Program-made: the position numbers and the translations under genes | Notes under the pieces: generated by a model | The model's input: the letters and a program-made list of their open reading frames with translations, nothing else | Told to the model about the DNA's origin: nothing | Databases searched by the model: none | From: an uncultured Collinsella sp. | GTDB lineage: Bacteria > Actinomycetota > Coriobacteriia > Coriobacteriales > Coriobacteriaceae | Length of the DNA stretch: 64,000 bases | Reading direction: 5' to 3' | Assembly (NCBI GenBank): GCA_900762355.1 | Contig: CAAFGE010000018.1 | Coordinates: 1 to 64,000, forward strand | Shown: piece by piece, positions 1-8,035 of the stretch | Numbering within the stretch: position 1 is the stretch's first letter | How the letters are laid out: each line of letters begins with the position of its first letter

Positions 1-21
1 AATCGCAACCCGCATCCACCA

Positions 22-169
22 GCCCTTTTGCTATTCCCGGCGGGGGCCGTGGGTAAAGTTTATCGCGAGTTCCGCACGAGCCGGAGAGCACTTAATGTGC
101 TCTCCGTGCGAGCAGGACTGTAGAGCAGGAAACTTTGCCCGCGGCCCCCGCCGGGAATAGCAAAAGGGC
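22..169. repeat. 148-nt long foldback (inverted repeat) downstream of pnp
   Basis: Arms at 22-61 and 130-169 are 40 nt each and complementary except for two positions that would be G-U wobbles. The 68-nt interior carries its own hairpin (83-91 with 97-105, extended by 73-78 with 105-110 across a bulge). The right arm runs into the pnp terminator. No protein fits inside. It could be a MITE-like element, a structured RNA or a double terminator; the left context is outside the window. The fold is directly visible; its function is unknown. Confidence 0.75.
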
Positions 170-192
170 GACCCCACAGTGGAGTCGCCCTT
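162..192 (-). terminator. Rho-independent terminator of pnp
   Basis: Stem 164-176 pairs with 180-192 (one G-U) around a CAG loop. On the minus strand it is followed by TTTT, 24 bases after the pnp stop codon. It shares bases with the right arm of the long foldback. Confidence 0.8.
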
Positions 193-215
193 GTTGAGCT
201 GCTTATGTGTAGCTG

Positions 216-2462
216 TTACTCGGCGTCGTGGTGACGGCGGGGCTTGCGGCCTCCGTTGTCGCCGGGACGGCGCGGACGGTCGCCGCGCTCGGAGCGCTCG
301 CGACGCGGACGCTCACGGCGCTGGAAGTGCTCGCCGTCGCCCTCGGAGGCACCCTCGGCACGAGCCGGGGCCTCGGGCTTATCCAGACGATCGAGCGAGA
401 TCTTGCCGCGATCGTCGACCTCGATGACGACGACCTTGACCTCGTCGCCCACGTTGAGGACGTCCTCGACCTTCTCCACGCGACCCTTGGCAACGCGGGA
501 GATATGCAGCAGGCCGTCCTTGCCGGGCAGCAGGTTGACGAAGGCGCCGAAGGGCTGGATGGAGACCACGCGACCGGTGTACTCCTCGCCCGGCTCGGGA
601 ACCTTGATGATGAGCTTGATGCGCTCAACGGCCTGGTCGACGGACTCGCCGGTGCCGCCGACAAAGACGGTGCCGTCCTCCTGGATGTCGACCGAGGCGC
701 CGGTCTCGTCCTGGATGCCGCGGATGACCTTACCGCCGGAACCGATGACGTCGCGGATCTTGTCGGTCGGAACCTGGATGGAAACGATGCGCGGAGCGGT
801 GCTGCGCGTGGTGTGGCGGGGATCGGGAATCACATCGAGCATCTTCTGCAGGATGAAGGCGCGACCCTCCTTGGCCTGTTGCAGAGCGCGGGCCAGGATG
901 TCGAAAGTGAGGCCGGTGGCCTTGTTGTCCATCTGCAGGGCGGTGATGCCCTCGGTGGTGCCGGTGACCTTAAAGTCCATGTCGCCCAGGAAGTCCTCGA
1001 GACCCTGGATGTCGGACAGGACCACGGTCTTGCCCTCCTCCTGGATCAGGCCCATGGCGATACCGGAGACCGGGCGCTTAATGGGCACGCCGCCGTCCAT
1101 AAGGGCGAGCGTGGAGCCGCAGGTCGAAGCCATCGAAGAGGAGCCGTTGGACTCCATGACCTCGGAGACCACGCGGATGGCGTAGGGGAACTCGTTCTCG
1201 TCGGGGAGCACCGGAAGCAGAGCGCGCTCGGCTAGATTGCCGTGGCCGATCTCGCGGCGCTTGGGGCTGCCCATGCGGCCGGTCTCACCGGTGCAGAACG
1301 GCGGGAAGTTGTAGTGGTGCATGTAGCGCTTGCCCTCGGTGGGCTCGATGGTATCCAGACGCTGGCCCTCGTTGAGCATGCCGAGCGAAAGAACCGAGAG
1401 CACCTGGGTCTGGCCACGCTGGAACAAACCGGAGCCGTGAACGAGCGGCAGGTAGTTGTCCTTCACCATGATGGGACGGATCTCGTCGGCGGCACGGCCG
1501 TCGACGCGCTCGCCGGTCTCAACGACCATGGTGCGCATGGCCTTCTTCTCGAGCTTCTTGAGCGCCACGGGGATCTCGCGCTCCCAAGCGGCCTGCTCCT
1601 CCTCGGTGAACTCGGCGCGGATGGACTCCTTCAGAGCCTCGACCTTACCGATACGGGAGAGCTTGTCGGCGTCGCGAAGGGCGGCTGCCATCTCGTCGTA
1701 GTGGGCGAAGATGCGCTCCTGGACCTCCTCGACGGGCTGGTCGAGCGGGTACTCCTTCTTGACGATGGGGCCGTTAACCTGCTCCCACTCGGCGACGAAC
1801 TCGTCCTGAGCCTGGCAGAAAGCGGCAAGGGCCTCCTGGCCAAACTTCATGGCGGCGAGCATGTCGTCCTCGGAGATCTCCTCGGCGCCGGCCTCGACCA
1901 TCGAGATAAAGTCGGCGGATCCGCCCAGCTCCAGGTCCAGATCCGAGTTCTCGCGCTCCTCGTAGGTGGGGTTGACGATAAACTCGCCTGTCTCCACGTT
2001 ACGGCCGATGCGCACGCAGGCAAGCGGGCCCTCGAAGGGCACGCCGCCAAGCGTCATGGCTAAGGATGCACCCATGACGTTGATGACATCGAAGGGGTTG
2101 ACCTGGTCGGCGACTAGCGAGGTGGCGACGATGTGCACCTCGTTGCGGAAGCCGTCCGGGAAGCTCGGTCGAATCGGACGGTCGATCATGCGCGCGGTGA
2201 GCGTGGCCTTCTCACTGGGACGGCCCTCACGCTTGAGGTAGCCACCCGGGATGCGACCGGCGGCGTACATCTTCTCGTTGAAGTCGACGGTCAGCGGGAA
2301 GAAGTCGTAGTTCTTGCGCTCCTTGGAGACGACCACGGTGTCGAGCATCGTGGTGTCGCCCTGCTTGACCAGGCAGGCGCCGGTGGCCTGCTTGGCAAGC
2401 TCGCCCGACTCAAAGGTGTAGGTCTTGCCGTACAGCTCAAAGGTCTTGGATACGAGTGTCAT
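216..2462 (-). CDS. pnp: Polyribonucleotide nucleotidyltransferase (PNPase)
   Basis: Phosphorolytic 3'-5' exoribonuclease of mRNA decay, a cytoplasmic trimer that consumes phosphate and releases nucleoside diphosphates. The 748-residue translation has the usual order: two RNase PH-like domains with a helical linker, a KH domain near 555-615 (DKIRDVIGSGGKVIRGI) and an S1 domain near 622-692 (YTGRVVSIQPFGAFVNLLPG). A tail of about 50 residues, rich in Arg and Glu, follows. The ATG start has AAAGGAG a few bases upstream. It lies directly downstream of rpsO, the conserved rpsO-pnp pairing, but a strong rpsO terminator and a structured leader separate the two, so it may be partly independently controlled. 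Full length for the family; identification is secure. Confidence 0.98.
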   Translation of the reverse strand: MTLVSKTFELYGKTYTFESGELAKQATGACLVKQGDTTMLDTVVVSKERKNYDFFPLTVDFNEKMYAAGRIPGGYLKREGRPSEKATLTARMIDRPIRPSFPDGFRNEVHIVATSLVADQVNPFDVINVMGASLAMTLGGVPFEGPLACVRIGRNVETGEFIVNPTYEERENSDLDLELGGSADFISMVEAGAEEISEDDMLAAMKFGQEALAAFCQAQDEFVAEWEQVNGPIVKKEYPLDQPVEEVQERIFAHYDEMAAALRDADKLSRIGKVEALKESIRAEFTEEEQAAWEREIPVALKKLEKKAMRTMVVETGERVDGRAADEIRPIMVKDNYLPLVHGSGLFQRGQTQVLSVLSLGMLNEGQRLDTIEPTEGKRYMHHYNFPPFCTGETGRMGSPKRREIGHGNLAERALLPVLPDENEFPYAIRVVSEVMESNGSSSMASTCGSTLALMDGGVPIKRPVSGIAMGLIQEEGKTVVLSDIQGLEDFLGDMDFKVTGTTEGITALQMDNKATGLTFDILARALQQAKEGRAFILQKMLDVIPDPRHTTRSTAPRIVSIQVPTDKIRDVIGSGGKVIRGIQDETGASVDIQEDGTVFVGGTGESVDQAVERIKLIIKVPEPGEEYTGRVVSIQPFGAFVNLLPGKDGLLHISRVAKGRVEKVEDVLNVGDEVKVVVIEVDDRGKISLDRLDKPEAPARAEGASEGDGEHFQRRERPRRERSERGDRPRRPGDNGGRKPRRHHDAE

Positions 2463-2475
2463 TGTTCTCCTTTAC

Positions 2476-2498
2476 CCCACAGGCCCCTTGCCTGCGGG
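2476..2498 (-). promoter_or_regulatory. Hairpin in the pnp leader
   Basis: A 9-bp stem (2476-2484 with 2490-2498, one G-U) lies about 14 nt upstream of the pnp ATG. Two weaker hairpins lie further upstream (about 2510-2546). In other bacteria pnp is autoregulated through cleavage of a leader hairpin; the position fits, but the role here is inference. Confidence 0.4.
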
Positions 2499-2565
2499 CT
2501 TCTCATGTGACGCGGGCCCCCTGCCCCCGCCACGCTTCAGAGCGTGATTGTTCGCGCCCTTACAC

Positions 2566-2597
2566 AAAAAGAGCGCCCCGCTGCGCAGGACGCTCTT
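2566..2597 (-). terminator. Rho-independent terminator of rpsO
   Basis: An interrupted stem (2569-2578 with 2588-2597, one G-U) is followed on the minus strand by TTTTT. It starts about 15 bases after the rpsO stop and lies before pnp. Confidence 0.85.
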
Positions 2598-2611
2598 AGC
2601 ATGTACAAATC

Positions 2612-2890
2612 CTACTGGATGTTGTCGCGGATGCCCAGAGCCTTGATGAGCTCACGGTACTCGACGATGTCGTTCTTCTTGATGTAGGAGAGAAGACGAC
2701 GACGACGGCCGACGAGCATGAGCAGGCCACGACGGGTGTGGAAGTCCTTCTGGTGGGACTTCATGTGCTCGGTCAGCTCCTTGATGCGCTCGGACAGGAT
2801 GGCGACCTGAACCTTGGGGTTGCCGGTGTCGACCGGGGTGTTACCGAACTGGGCAGTCAGCTCAGCCTTGCGCTCTTTGGAAACAGTCAT
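2612..2890 (-). CDS. rpsO: 30S ribosomal protein S15
   Basis: Small-subunit protein that binds the central domain of 16S rRNA early in assembly. The 92-residue product starts MTVSKERKAELTAQFG and contains the family signature region QVAILSERIKELTEHMKSH and GLLMLVGRRRRLLSYI. An in-frame extension upstream of this ATG is possible but unlike the family. The chosen ATG has a GAAAGGTG ribosome binding site. It precedes pnp as in many bacteria. Confidence 0.97.
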   Translation of the reverse strand: MTVSKERKAELTAQFGNTPVDTGNPKVQVAILSERIKELTEHMKSHQKDFHTRRGLLMLVGRRRRLLSYIKKNDIVEYRELIKALGIRDNIQ

Positions 2891-2910
2891 TGTTTCACCT
2901 TTCGTTTTAC

Positions 2911-3001
2911 GTCGCCCACGGGCGACTCGATTCGCCTCGGACTGGGAAGCCGCCGGTGGAGCGAGCAACCAAGGTCGAGGTACCAACAGGCCGATATGTT
3001 A
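2911..3001 (-). promoter_or_regulatory. rpsO leader: extended -10 and hairpin
   Basis: On the minus strand an extended -10 (TGG-TAACAT, -10 at 2996-3001) lies just after recO. The leader then forms a GTCGCC/GGCGAC hairpin (2911-2926) shortly before the rpsO ribosome binding site. S15 autoregulates through its leader in several phyla, which fits, but no specific S15-binding motif could be recognised. No good -35 is visible. Confidence 0.3.
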
Positions 3002-3028
3002 CCACAAGCAGCCCGCGCCTGCGCATCA

Positions 3029-3778
3029 TCACCGACCCAACATGAATTCCATCGCACGGAGGCGCTGGTCGGTATGCGTCGCCGCCCACACATGCGAAAG
3101 CCCGAGCAGGAACGCCGCCGTATGCGAGTCGATTTTCTCGGCCAAAAGCGCATCGAAGGTCATCGACATGAGGGCGCGCAGCCATGCGACCTCACCGGTC
3201 GACACCAGCTCGGCACCCGGAACGCTCGACGCGCACGACCCGCACATGAGACCGCCCGCCTGGGGCGAAAAATACGACAGCATGGGGTCTCCGCACAGCA
3301 CGCAGGCCGAAAAATCGGGTCGATAGCCAACGTGCGACAGCAGCTTAAAGACATATGCCGCCACAAGTAGGTCCATATGAGCCGTGTCGAGCCCGCTGCC
3401 CACCAGGGCAAAAGCTCGCTGCGTTATGGCAAAGGTAAACGGGTCCTCGGCGTCCTCGAACGAGCACACGCGCGCGACCTCGGCGATCGCGCTTGCGGCG
3501 CAGGTCGTCTCGTAATCGGGCGCAGCGCCGAGCGGCGCCTCCATAAGCTCGGCCTGGGAAACCACGTCGAGTGACCGTCCATGTGCAAGCAGCATATCGA
3601 CCGTACAGAACAGCTCGCAGCGCGCAGCCAGGCGTCCGCCGGGTTTGCGGGCGCCCTTTGCCACGGCGCGAACCTGCCGCCCCCGCTCGTCAAGCATCGT
3701 CAAGATCAGGTCGGTCTCTTTGAGCTTAGTCTTATCGAGCACGACCACTTTCGTGCGATATGTCCGGGAGCCTGCCAT
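3029..3778 (-). CDS. recO: DNA repair protein RecO
   Basis: Recombination mediator of the RecFOR pathway that anneals SSB-coated DNA and helps load RecA. The 249-residue product has the N-terminal OB fold (TYRTKVVVLDKTKLKETDLI) and a central cysteine cluster near 160-182 (CVLCGD, then CGSC) that would bind zinc. It follows era with a 15-base gap, the common era-recO order. The ATG start has AAGGA a little far upstream (about 12 bases). Full length for the family. Confidence 0.95.
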   Translation of the reverse strand: MAGSRTYRTKVVVLDKTKLKETDLILTMLDERGRQVRAVAKGARKPGGRLAARCELFCTVDMLLAHGRSLDVVSQAELMEAPLGAAPDYETTCAASAIAEVARVCSFEDAEDPFTFAITQRAFALVGSGLDTAHMDLLVAAYVFKLLSHVGYRPDFSACVLCGDPMLSYFSPQAGGLMCGSCASSVPGAELVSTGEVAWLRALMSMTFDALLAEKIDSHTAAFLLGLSHVWAATHTDQRLRAMEFMLGR

Positions 3779-3793
3779 GCGCGCCGCGCGTCC

Positions 3794-4861
3794 TTAGTCC
3801 TCGGCGTTGTAGCCAAAGCGGCGAATCTGGGCCTCGTCGTCACGCCAGCCGGCCTTGACCTTCACGTCCAGCTCCAAAAAGACCTGCGTGCCAAAGATGC
3901 GCTCAAGATCGCGACGGGCGTCGATACCGATATGCTTGATCATCTCGCCGCCCTTGCCGATGATGATGCCCTTTTGGCCCTCGCGCTCGACGTAAATGGT
4001 GGCGTGCACGCGAAGCACCTTCTTGGTCTGCTCGAGCGCATCGCAGATCACGCCAACGGAGTGCGGGATCTCATCACGGGTGCGGCGCAAGACCTTCTCG
4101 CGCACAAACTCGGCAACGAGCGTTTCGTCGGAAGCGTCGGTACCCATATCCTCGGGGAACCAACGCGGACCCTCGGGCAAAAAGTGCGCAACGGTCTCGA
4201 TAAAGGCATCGACGTTGAAGTTCTTGACCGACGACGTCACGATCTCGTCGTCATATTCCATGAGCTCGTGGGCTGCCTTGAGCTGCTCCATGACCTGTGC
4301 GGGGTCGGCCTCATCGGCCTTAGTGAGCACCAGGACCTTCTTGCAACGGGCGCATCTGACGCGCTCGGCAACCCAGGCGTCTCCCCTGCCGATCGGTTTG
4401 GTGGCATCAATCAAAAACGCGACGACATCAACATCGTTCAGCTCGAACAGCGCGCTCTTGTTGAGCTCGGATCCCAGGCCGTCCTTGGGCTTATGAATAC
4501 CCGGGGTATCGACAAAGACCAGCTGGTAGCCGGGACGGTTGACGACGGCGCGCATGCGGCGGCGGGTCGTCTGGGCCACCGGCGAAGTGATGGCGACCTT
4601 CTTGCCATAGCAGGCGTTGAGCAGCGTAGACTTGCCGGCGTTGGGACGACCGACCAGGGCCACAAAGCCGCTGCGGAAACCGGGCTCCACGTCGCCAAAG
4701 CCCGCGAGGTTGTCGTCCTCGTCGCACAGGGCGTCGAGCTCCTCATCGCTCATGCCCTCAAACGGGTCGAACTCCTCGACTTCCTCGAGCTCCTCGGTAT
4801 CCACCGCGTCCAGGGACTCGTCGTCCAAAATCTCATCGGCAGACTGCATATTGTCGGACAT
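3794..4861 (-). CDS. era: GTPase Era
   Basis: Ras-like GTPase that binds the 3' end of 16S rRNA and acts as a checkpoint in 30S maturation. G1 is GRPNAGKST (about 71-79), G3 is DTPG (about 118-121), G4 is TKAD, and a C-terminal KH domain follows (GKGGEMIKHIGIDARRDLE). At 355 residues it is longer than the usual 300. The excess is an acidic N-terminal segment of about 60 residues rich in Asp and Glu ahead of the G domain, behind a good AAAGGGA ribosome binding site. It sits in the ybeY-dgkA-era-recO run, which ties it to rRNA processing. Confidence 0.97.
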   Translation of the reverse strand: MSDNMQSADEILDDESLDAVDTEELEEVEEFDPFEGMSDEELDALCDEDDNLAGFGDVEPGFRSGFVALVGRPNAGKSTLLNACYGKKVAITSPVAQTTRRRMRAVVNRPGYQLVFVDTPGIHKPKDGLGSELNKSALFELNDVDVVAFLIDATKPIGRGDAWVAERVRCARCKKVLVLTKADEADPAQVMEQLKAAHELMEYDDEIVTSSVKNFNVDAFIETVAHFLPEGPRWFPEDMGTDASDETLVAEFVREKVLRRTRDEIPHSVGVICDALEQTKKVLRVHATIYVEREGQKGIIIGKGGEMIKHIGIDARRDLERIFGTQVFLELDVKVKAGWRDDEAQIRRFGYNAED

Positions 4862-4873
4862 GGGAATCCCTTT

Positions 4874-5251
4874 CTAAATAAAGCCGAGCGCGTGGGCAAA
4901 TACCAGCACGCCCACAATTGCGGCGGTGATGGAAAGAATGTAAACAGAGGCGGCGGCGATGTCCTTCGCACGCTTGGCCAGCGGATGGAGCTCCTGGGTC
5001 GCTAGGTCGACGATAGCCTCCATAGCGGTGTTGCACAGCTCGCCGTGAATCACCAGGCCACAACAGATGATAATCGTGGCCCACTCGGCAATGTCGAGGC
5101 CCACGATACAGCCGGCAATGACGGTGCACACGCCCGCCACGAGCATGACCTTGATGTTGCGCTCGGTCTTGACGGCGGTAACGAAGCCCTCCATGGCGTA
5201 GGAAAACGACTTTAAGAAGGACGGATGGTCCTTGTTCGATCCGGGAATCAT
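4874..5251 (-). CDS. dgkA: Diacylglycerol/undecaprenol kinase (DgkA family)
   Basis: Small integral membrane kinase. The 125-residue product has an amphipathic start, the motif EGFVTAVKTERNIKVML, three hydrophobic helices and the family signature GELCNTAMEAIVDL near 75-90. In Gram-positive bacteria this family mainly phosphorylates undecaprenol rather than diacylglycerol, so the substrate is uncertain. Between ybeY and era is its usual place. The start ATG has an AGGAG ribosome binding site overlapping the end of ybeY. Confidence 0.93.
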   Translation of the reverse strand: MIPGSNKDHPSFLKSFSYAMEGFVTAVKTERNIKVMLVAGVCTVIAGCIVGLDIAEWATIIICCGLVIHGELCNTAMEAIVDLATQELHPLAKRAKDIAAASVYILSITAAIVGVLVFAHALGFI

Positions 5252-5260
5252 AGACGGCTC

Positions 5261-5770
5261 CTAGTCGTGGGCGTGGTTGGTGATGGGGCCGACGTGGACT
5301 AGCTTGGGGTCCTCGCCGCGCTCGAACGCCAGATCGCGCAGGATGGCGTCCTCGCGGGCCTCCATGACCTCGGCCTCGTCGTCCTCGATATGGTCATAGC
5401 CCAGCAAGTGCAGCATGCCGTGTACGAGCATCAGACGACACTCGTCAGCGGAGCTATTGCCAAAACCGGGGGCCTGACGGGCAATAACCTGCGGGGCCAA
5501 GATGATATCGCCGAGCTCGAGCGTCTCGTCGGCGGGAATATCCTCGTCAAAGGCCGAGTCGCATTCAAACGAGAGCACATCGGTGGTGCGGTCGATACCG
5601 CGCCACTCGTGGTTGAGCTCGTGCATCTCGTCCTCGTCGACATACGAAAGGGAAATCTCGACTTCACGCTCAACGCCCTCGGCGGCAAGCACAACCTCGC
5701 AGATGTGCTCCACCTCCTGCGCGTCGAGCAGCGTATCGAGCTCGGCATCGTTGCTGATCAATACACTCAA
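5261..5770 (-). CDS. ybeY: Endoribonuclease/rRNA maturation factor YbeY
   Basis: Zinc-dependent protein required for 16S rRNA 3' processing and ribosome quality control. The metal-binding motif is intact: LVHGMLHLLGYDH near 122-134. The 169-residue length is normal. The start is a TTG (5768-5770) that overlaps the phoH stop codon, with AAAGGAG five bases upstream, implying translational coupling with phoH. Confidence 0.95.
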   Translation of the reverse strand: MSVLISNDAELDTLLDAQEVEHICEVVLAAEGVEREVEISLSYVDEDEMHELNHEWRGIDRTTDVLSFECDSAFDEDIPADETLELGDIILAPQVIARQAPGFGNSSADECRLMLVHGMLHLLGYDHIEDDEAEVMEAREDAILRDLAFERGEDPKLVHVGPITNHAHD

Positions 5771-6753
5771 CGGGACTCCTTTCGGTCGCGCGGGCGCTGC
5801 TCGCGCACGTCATCATAAGCATCGTATGCCTCGACGATACGTCCCACCAAGGCATGGCGCACCACGTCGGCACGCTCGAGGTGCGAAAATGCGACATCGT
5901 CGACACGGCCCAAAATCTGCTCAACGTCAGCAAGACCGCCGCGACGACCAACCAGGTCGCGCTGACTCAGGTCGCCGGTAATCACAAACTTGGAGTTGAA
6001 GCCCAGGCGCGTCAGGAACATCTTCATCTGCTCGGGCGTGGTATTTTGCGCCTCGTCGAGTACCACGAAAGCATCGCTCAGCGTGCGGCCGCGCATGTAG
6101 GCAAGCGGGGCGATCTCGATCACGCCGCGCTCCATAAGCTCATCGGTTCGCTCGCGATCCATCATGTCAAAAAGGGCGTCGTAGAGCGGACGCATGTAGG
6201 GATCGATCTTTTCCTCAAGGGTACCGGGCAAAAAGCCCAGATTCTCCCCCGCCTCGACAACCGGACGCGTCAAGATCAGACGACCCACCTCGTGACGCTT
6301 GAGCGCGGCAACGGCGAGCGCCATGGCCAGATAGGTCTTACCGGTACCGGCAGGACCCAAGCCAAACGTGATGGTATGCGAGCGAATGGCATCCACATAG
6401 CGCTTTTGCCCGAGCGTCTTGGGGCGAATGACGCGGCCGCGATACGAAAGCAGCACGTCATCGCGAAGCGACGTAGTCTCGTGCTCACCGTCGCGTAAGA
6501 CGGCCAGACAGCGAGAAACATCGTCGGCAGACAGCGTGCGCCCGGCGGCCGCCTCGCGAAAAGCATGCTCGAAAAAGCGCGCCACGAGTTCGACCTCGTT
6601 CGGGTCGCCGCTCACGGAGATGCTATCGCCACGGGCGACCACATGAGCGCGAACCAAGCTCTCGAGCGCACGAAGGACGCCGTCGCCGGCGCCCAAAACG
6701 CGCGAGGGATCAATCCCCTCGGGAACGGTAAGTCTAATCTTCGAGGCTTCCAT
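5767..6753 (-). CDS. phoH: PhoH family ATPase (YbeZ-like)
   Basis: Cytoplasmic P-loop ATPase of the PhoH family, usually encoded with ybeY and linked to RNA metabolism. Walker A is GPAGTGKTYLAMALA and Walker B is FVVLDEAQNTT. I chose the ATG at 6753 (MEASKIRLTVPEG), giving 328 residues. A longer frame upstream reads into the preceding mtaB gene and lacks family features. The first 20 bases overlap the end of mtaB, and the stop overlaps the ybeY start, so mtaB-phoH-ybeY look cotranscribed. Its exact biochemical role is not settled in the family. Confidence 0.94.
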   Translation of the reverse strand: MEASKIRLTVPEGIDPSRVLGAGDGVLRALESLVRAHVVARGDSISVSGDPNEVELVARFFEHAFREAAAGRTLSADDVSRCLAVLRDGEHETTSLRDDVLLSYRGRVIRPKTLGQKRYVDAIRSHTITFGLGPAGTGKTYLAMALAVAALKRHEVGRLILTRPVVEAGENLGFLPGTLEEKIDPYMRPLYDALFDMMDRERTDELMERGVIEIAPLAYMRGRTLSDAFVVLDEAQNTTPEQMKMFLTRLGFNSKFVITGDLSQRDLVGRRGGLADVEQILGRVDDVAFSHLERADVVRHALVGRIVEAYDAYDDVREQRPRDRKESR

Positions 6754-8026
6754 GAACCTCCCTGCGCGCATGGACCAAGCCGGAATCATCGACTCCGATG
6801 ATAGCAACATCGAGCAGGCACGGGGCTGTAAGTCCACAGGTATCGTCAAGACGGGCATGATGGAACGAGCCGAGCGTCAGGTTGTCACCATACTCGAGCA
6901 CGGCACGCTCGACCGTGCCCACGCGACGACGAGCGTCGGCAATGGCGAGTTCCTGCGCCGCGGCTCGCATACGACGGCTGCGCTCGGCCATAACTTCGGG
7001 CGGCACCTGGTCGGGCATATCGGCAGCAAGGGTACCGGGACGCTTGCTATAGCGGAACACGTGCATACGCGAGAAACCCACACGACGGCACAGCGCCAGC
7101 GACTCCTCGAACTCCTCGTCCGTCTCACCAGGAAAACCGACGATGACATCGCACGAAAGAGACGCCTGGGGCAAGTTGGCGCGAATCATACGCACCGTGT
7201 CCTCAAAGGCCTCGGCGCTATAGGGACGGCCCATGCGATGCAGGGTCGCCGTGCAGCCGGACTGCACGGGCAAGTGCAAAAACGGGGCGATACGCTGCGG
7301 ATAGCGCGCCATAACCTTAAGCAGGCGCTCAGAGATATCCATGGGCTCGACCGAGGAAATGCGCACATGCGGAATAGACGTGCGCTCCATAATGGCCTCG
7401 AGCAGCTCATCGATTTCGACATGTTCGTCGGTCGCGCTCTTGCCATCGTAGGCACCCAGGTTCACACCGGTCAGCACCACCTCGGGCACGCCGGCCTCCT
7501 GGGCCTCGCGAACTTGCTCGAGCACGGACTCGACGGGCACGGAGCGCTCGGGGCCGCGTGCCTTCCACACAATGCAATAGGTGCAGCGATGGTTGCAGCC
7601 GTCCTGGATCTTCACGCCCAGCCGCGAACGACCGAGCGCATCGACCACGTCGCCATCGCTGCAGGCGGGAACGCTATCGGACTCAACGCCCAGCACCTCG
7701 CAGACACGTTCGGCGACATCGATCTTGGACGGCTCGGCGATCACGCGATCCGAAAGCTCCAACAACTCCTCGGGATGCAAATTAACCACGCATCCGGTCA
7801 CGACCACATAGGGGTCGTTTGGATAGGCCAGCGCATGGCGGACGGCCTTACGGGTCTTGGCCTCGGCCTCGCCCGTAACGGCACAGGTGTTAATGACGAT
7901 CAGCTCTGCATCCCGAGGCTCCACCATTGCAAAACCCAGGCGCATTAAATCGGCAGTGATACGGTCGGACTCAACCCGGTTGACACGGCAGCCGAGGTTG
8001 ACGACGGAAATATGGGGTGCGAGCAC
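6734..8026 (-). CDS. mtaB: tRNA N6-threonylcarbamoyladenosine methylthiotransferase MtaB
   Basis: Radical SAM enzyme that converts t6A37 to ms2t6A37 in tRNAs reading ANN codons. The order is an N-terminal UPF0004 domain with three cysteines (NLGCRVNRVES, TCAVTGEAE, VTGCVV), a radical SAM core with the CxxxCxxC cluster motif (CNHRCTYC) and a C-terminal TRAM-like region. The 430-residue length and RCTYC context fit MtaB better than MiaB. The GTG start has AAGGAG upstream. It begins the mtaB-phoH-ybeY-dgkA-era-recO run, 10 bases after dnaJ. Confidence 0.93.
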   Translation of the reverse strand: MLAPHISVVNLGCRVNRVESDRITADLMRLGFAMVEPRDAELIVINTCAVTGEAEAKTRKAVRHALAYPNDPYVVVTGCVVNLHPEELLELSDRVIAEPSKIDVAERVCEVLGVESDSVPACSDGDVVDALGRSRLGVKIQDGCNHRCTYCIVWKARGPERSVPVESVLEQVREAQEAGVPEVVLTGVNLGAYDGKSATDEHVEIDELLEAIMERTSIPHVRISSVEPMDISERLLKVMARYPQRIAPFLHLPVQSGCTATLHRMGRPYSAEAFEDTVRMIRANLPQASLSCDVIVGFPGETDEEFEESLALCRRVGFSRMHVFRYSKRPGTLAADMPDQVPPEVMAERSRRMRAAAQELAIADARRRVGTVERAVLEYGDNLTLGSFHHARLDDTCGLTAPCLLDVAIIGVDDSGLVHARREVHGSLED

Positions 8027-8035
8027 GCGGGCTCC

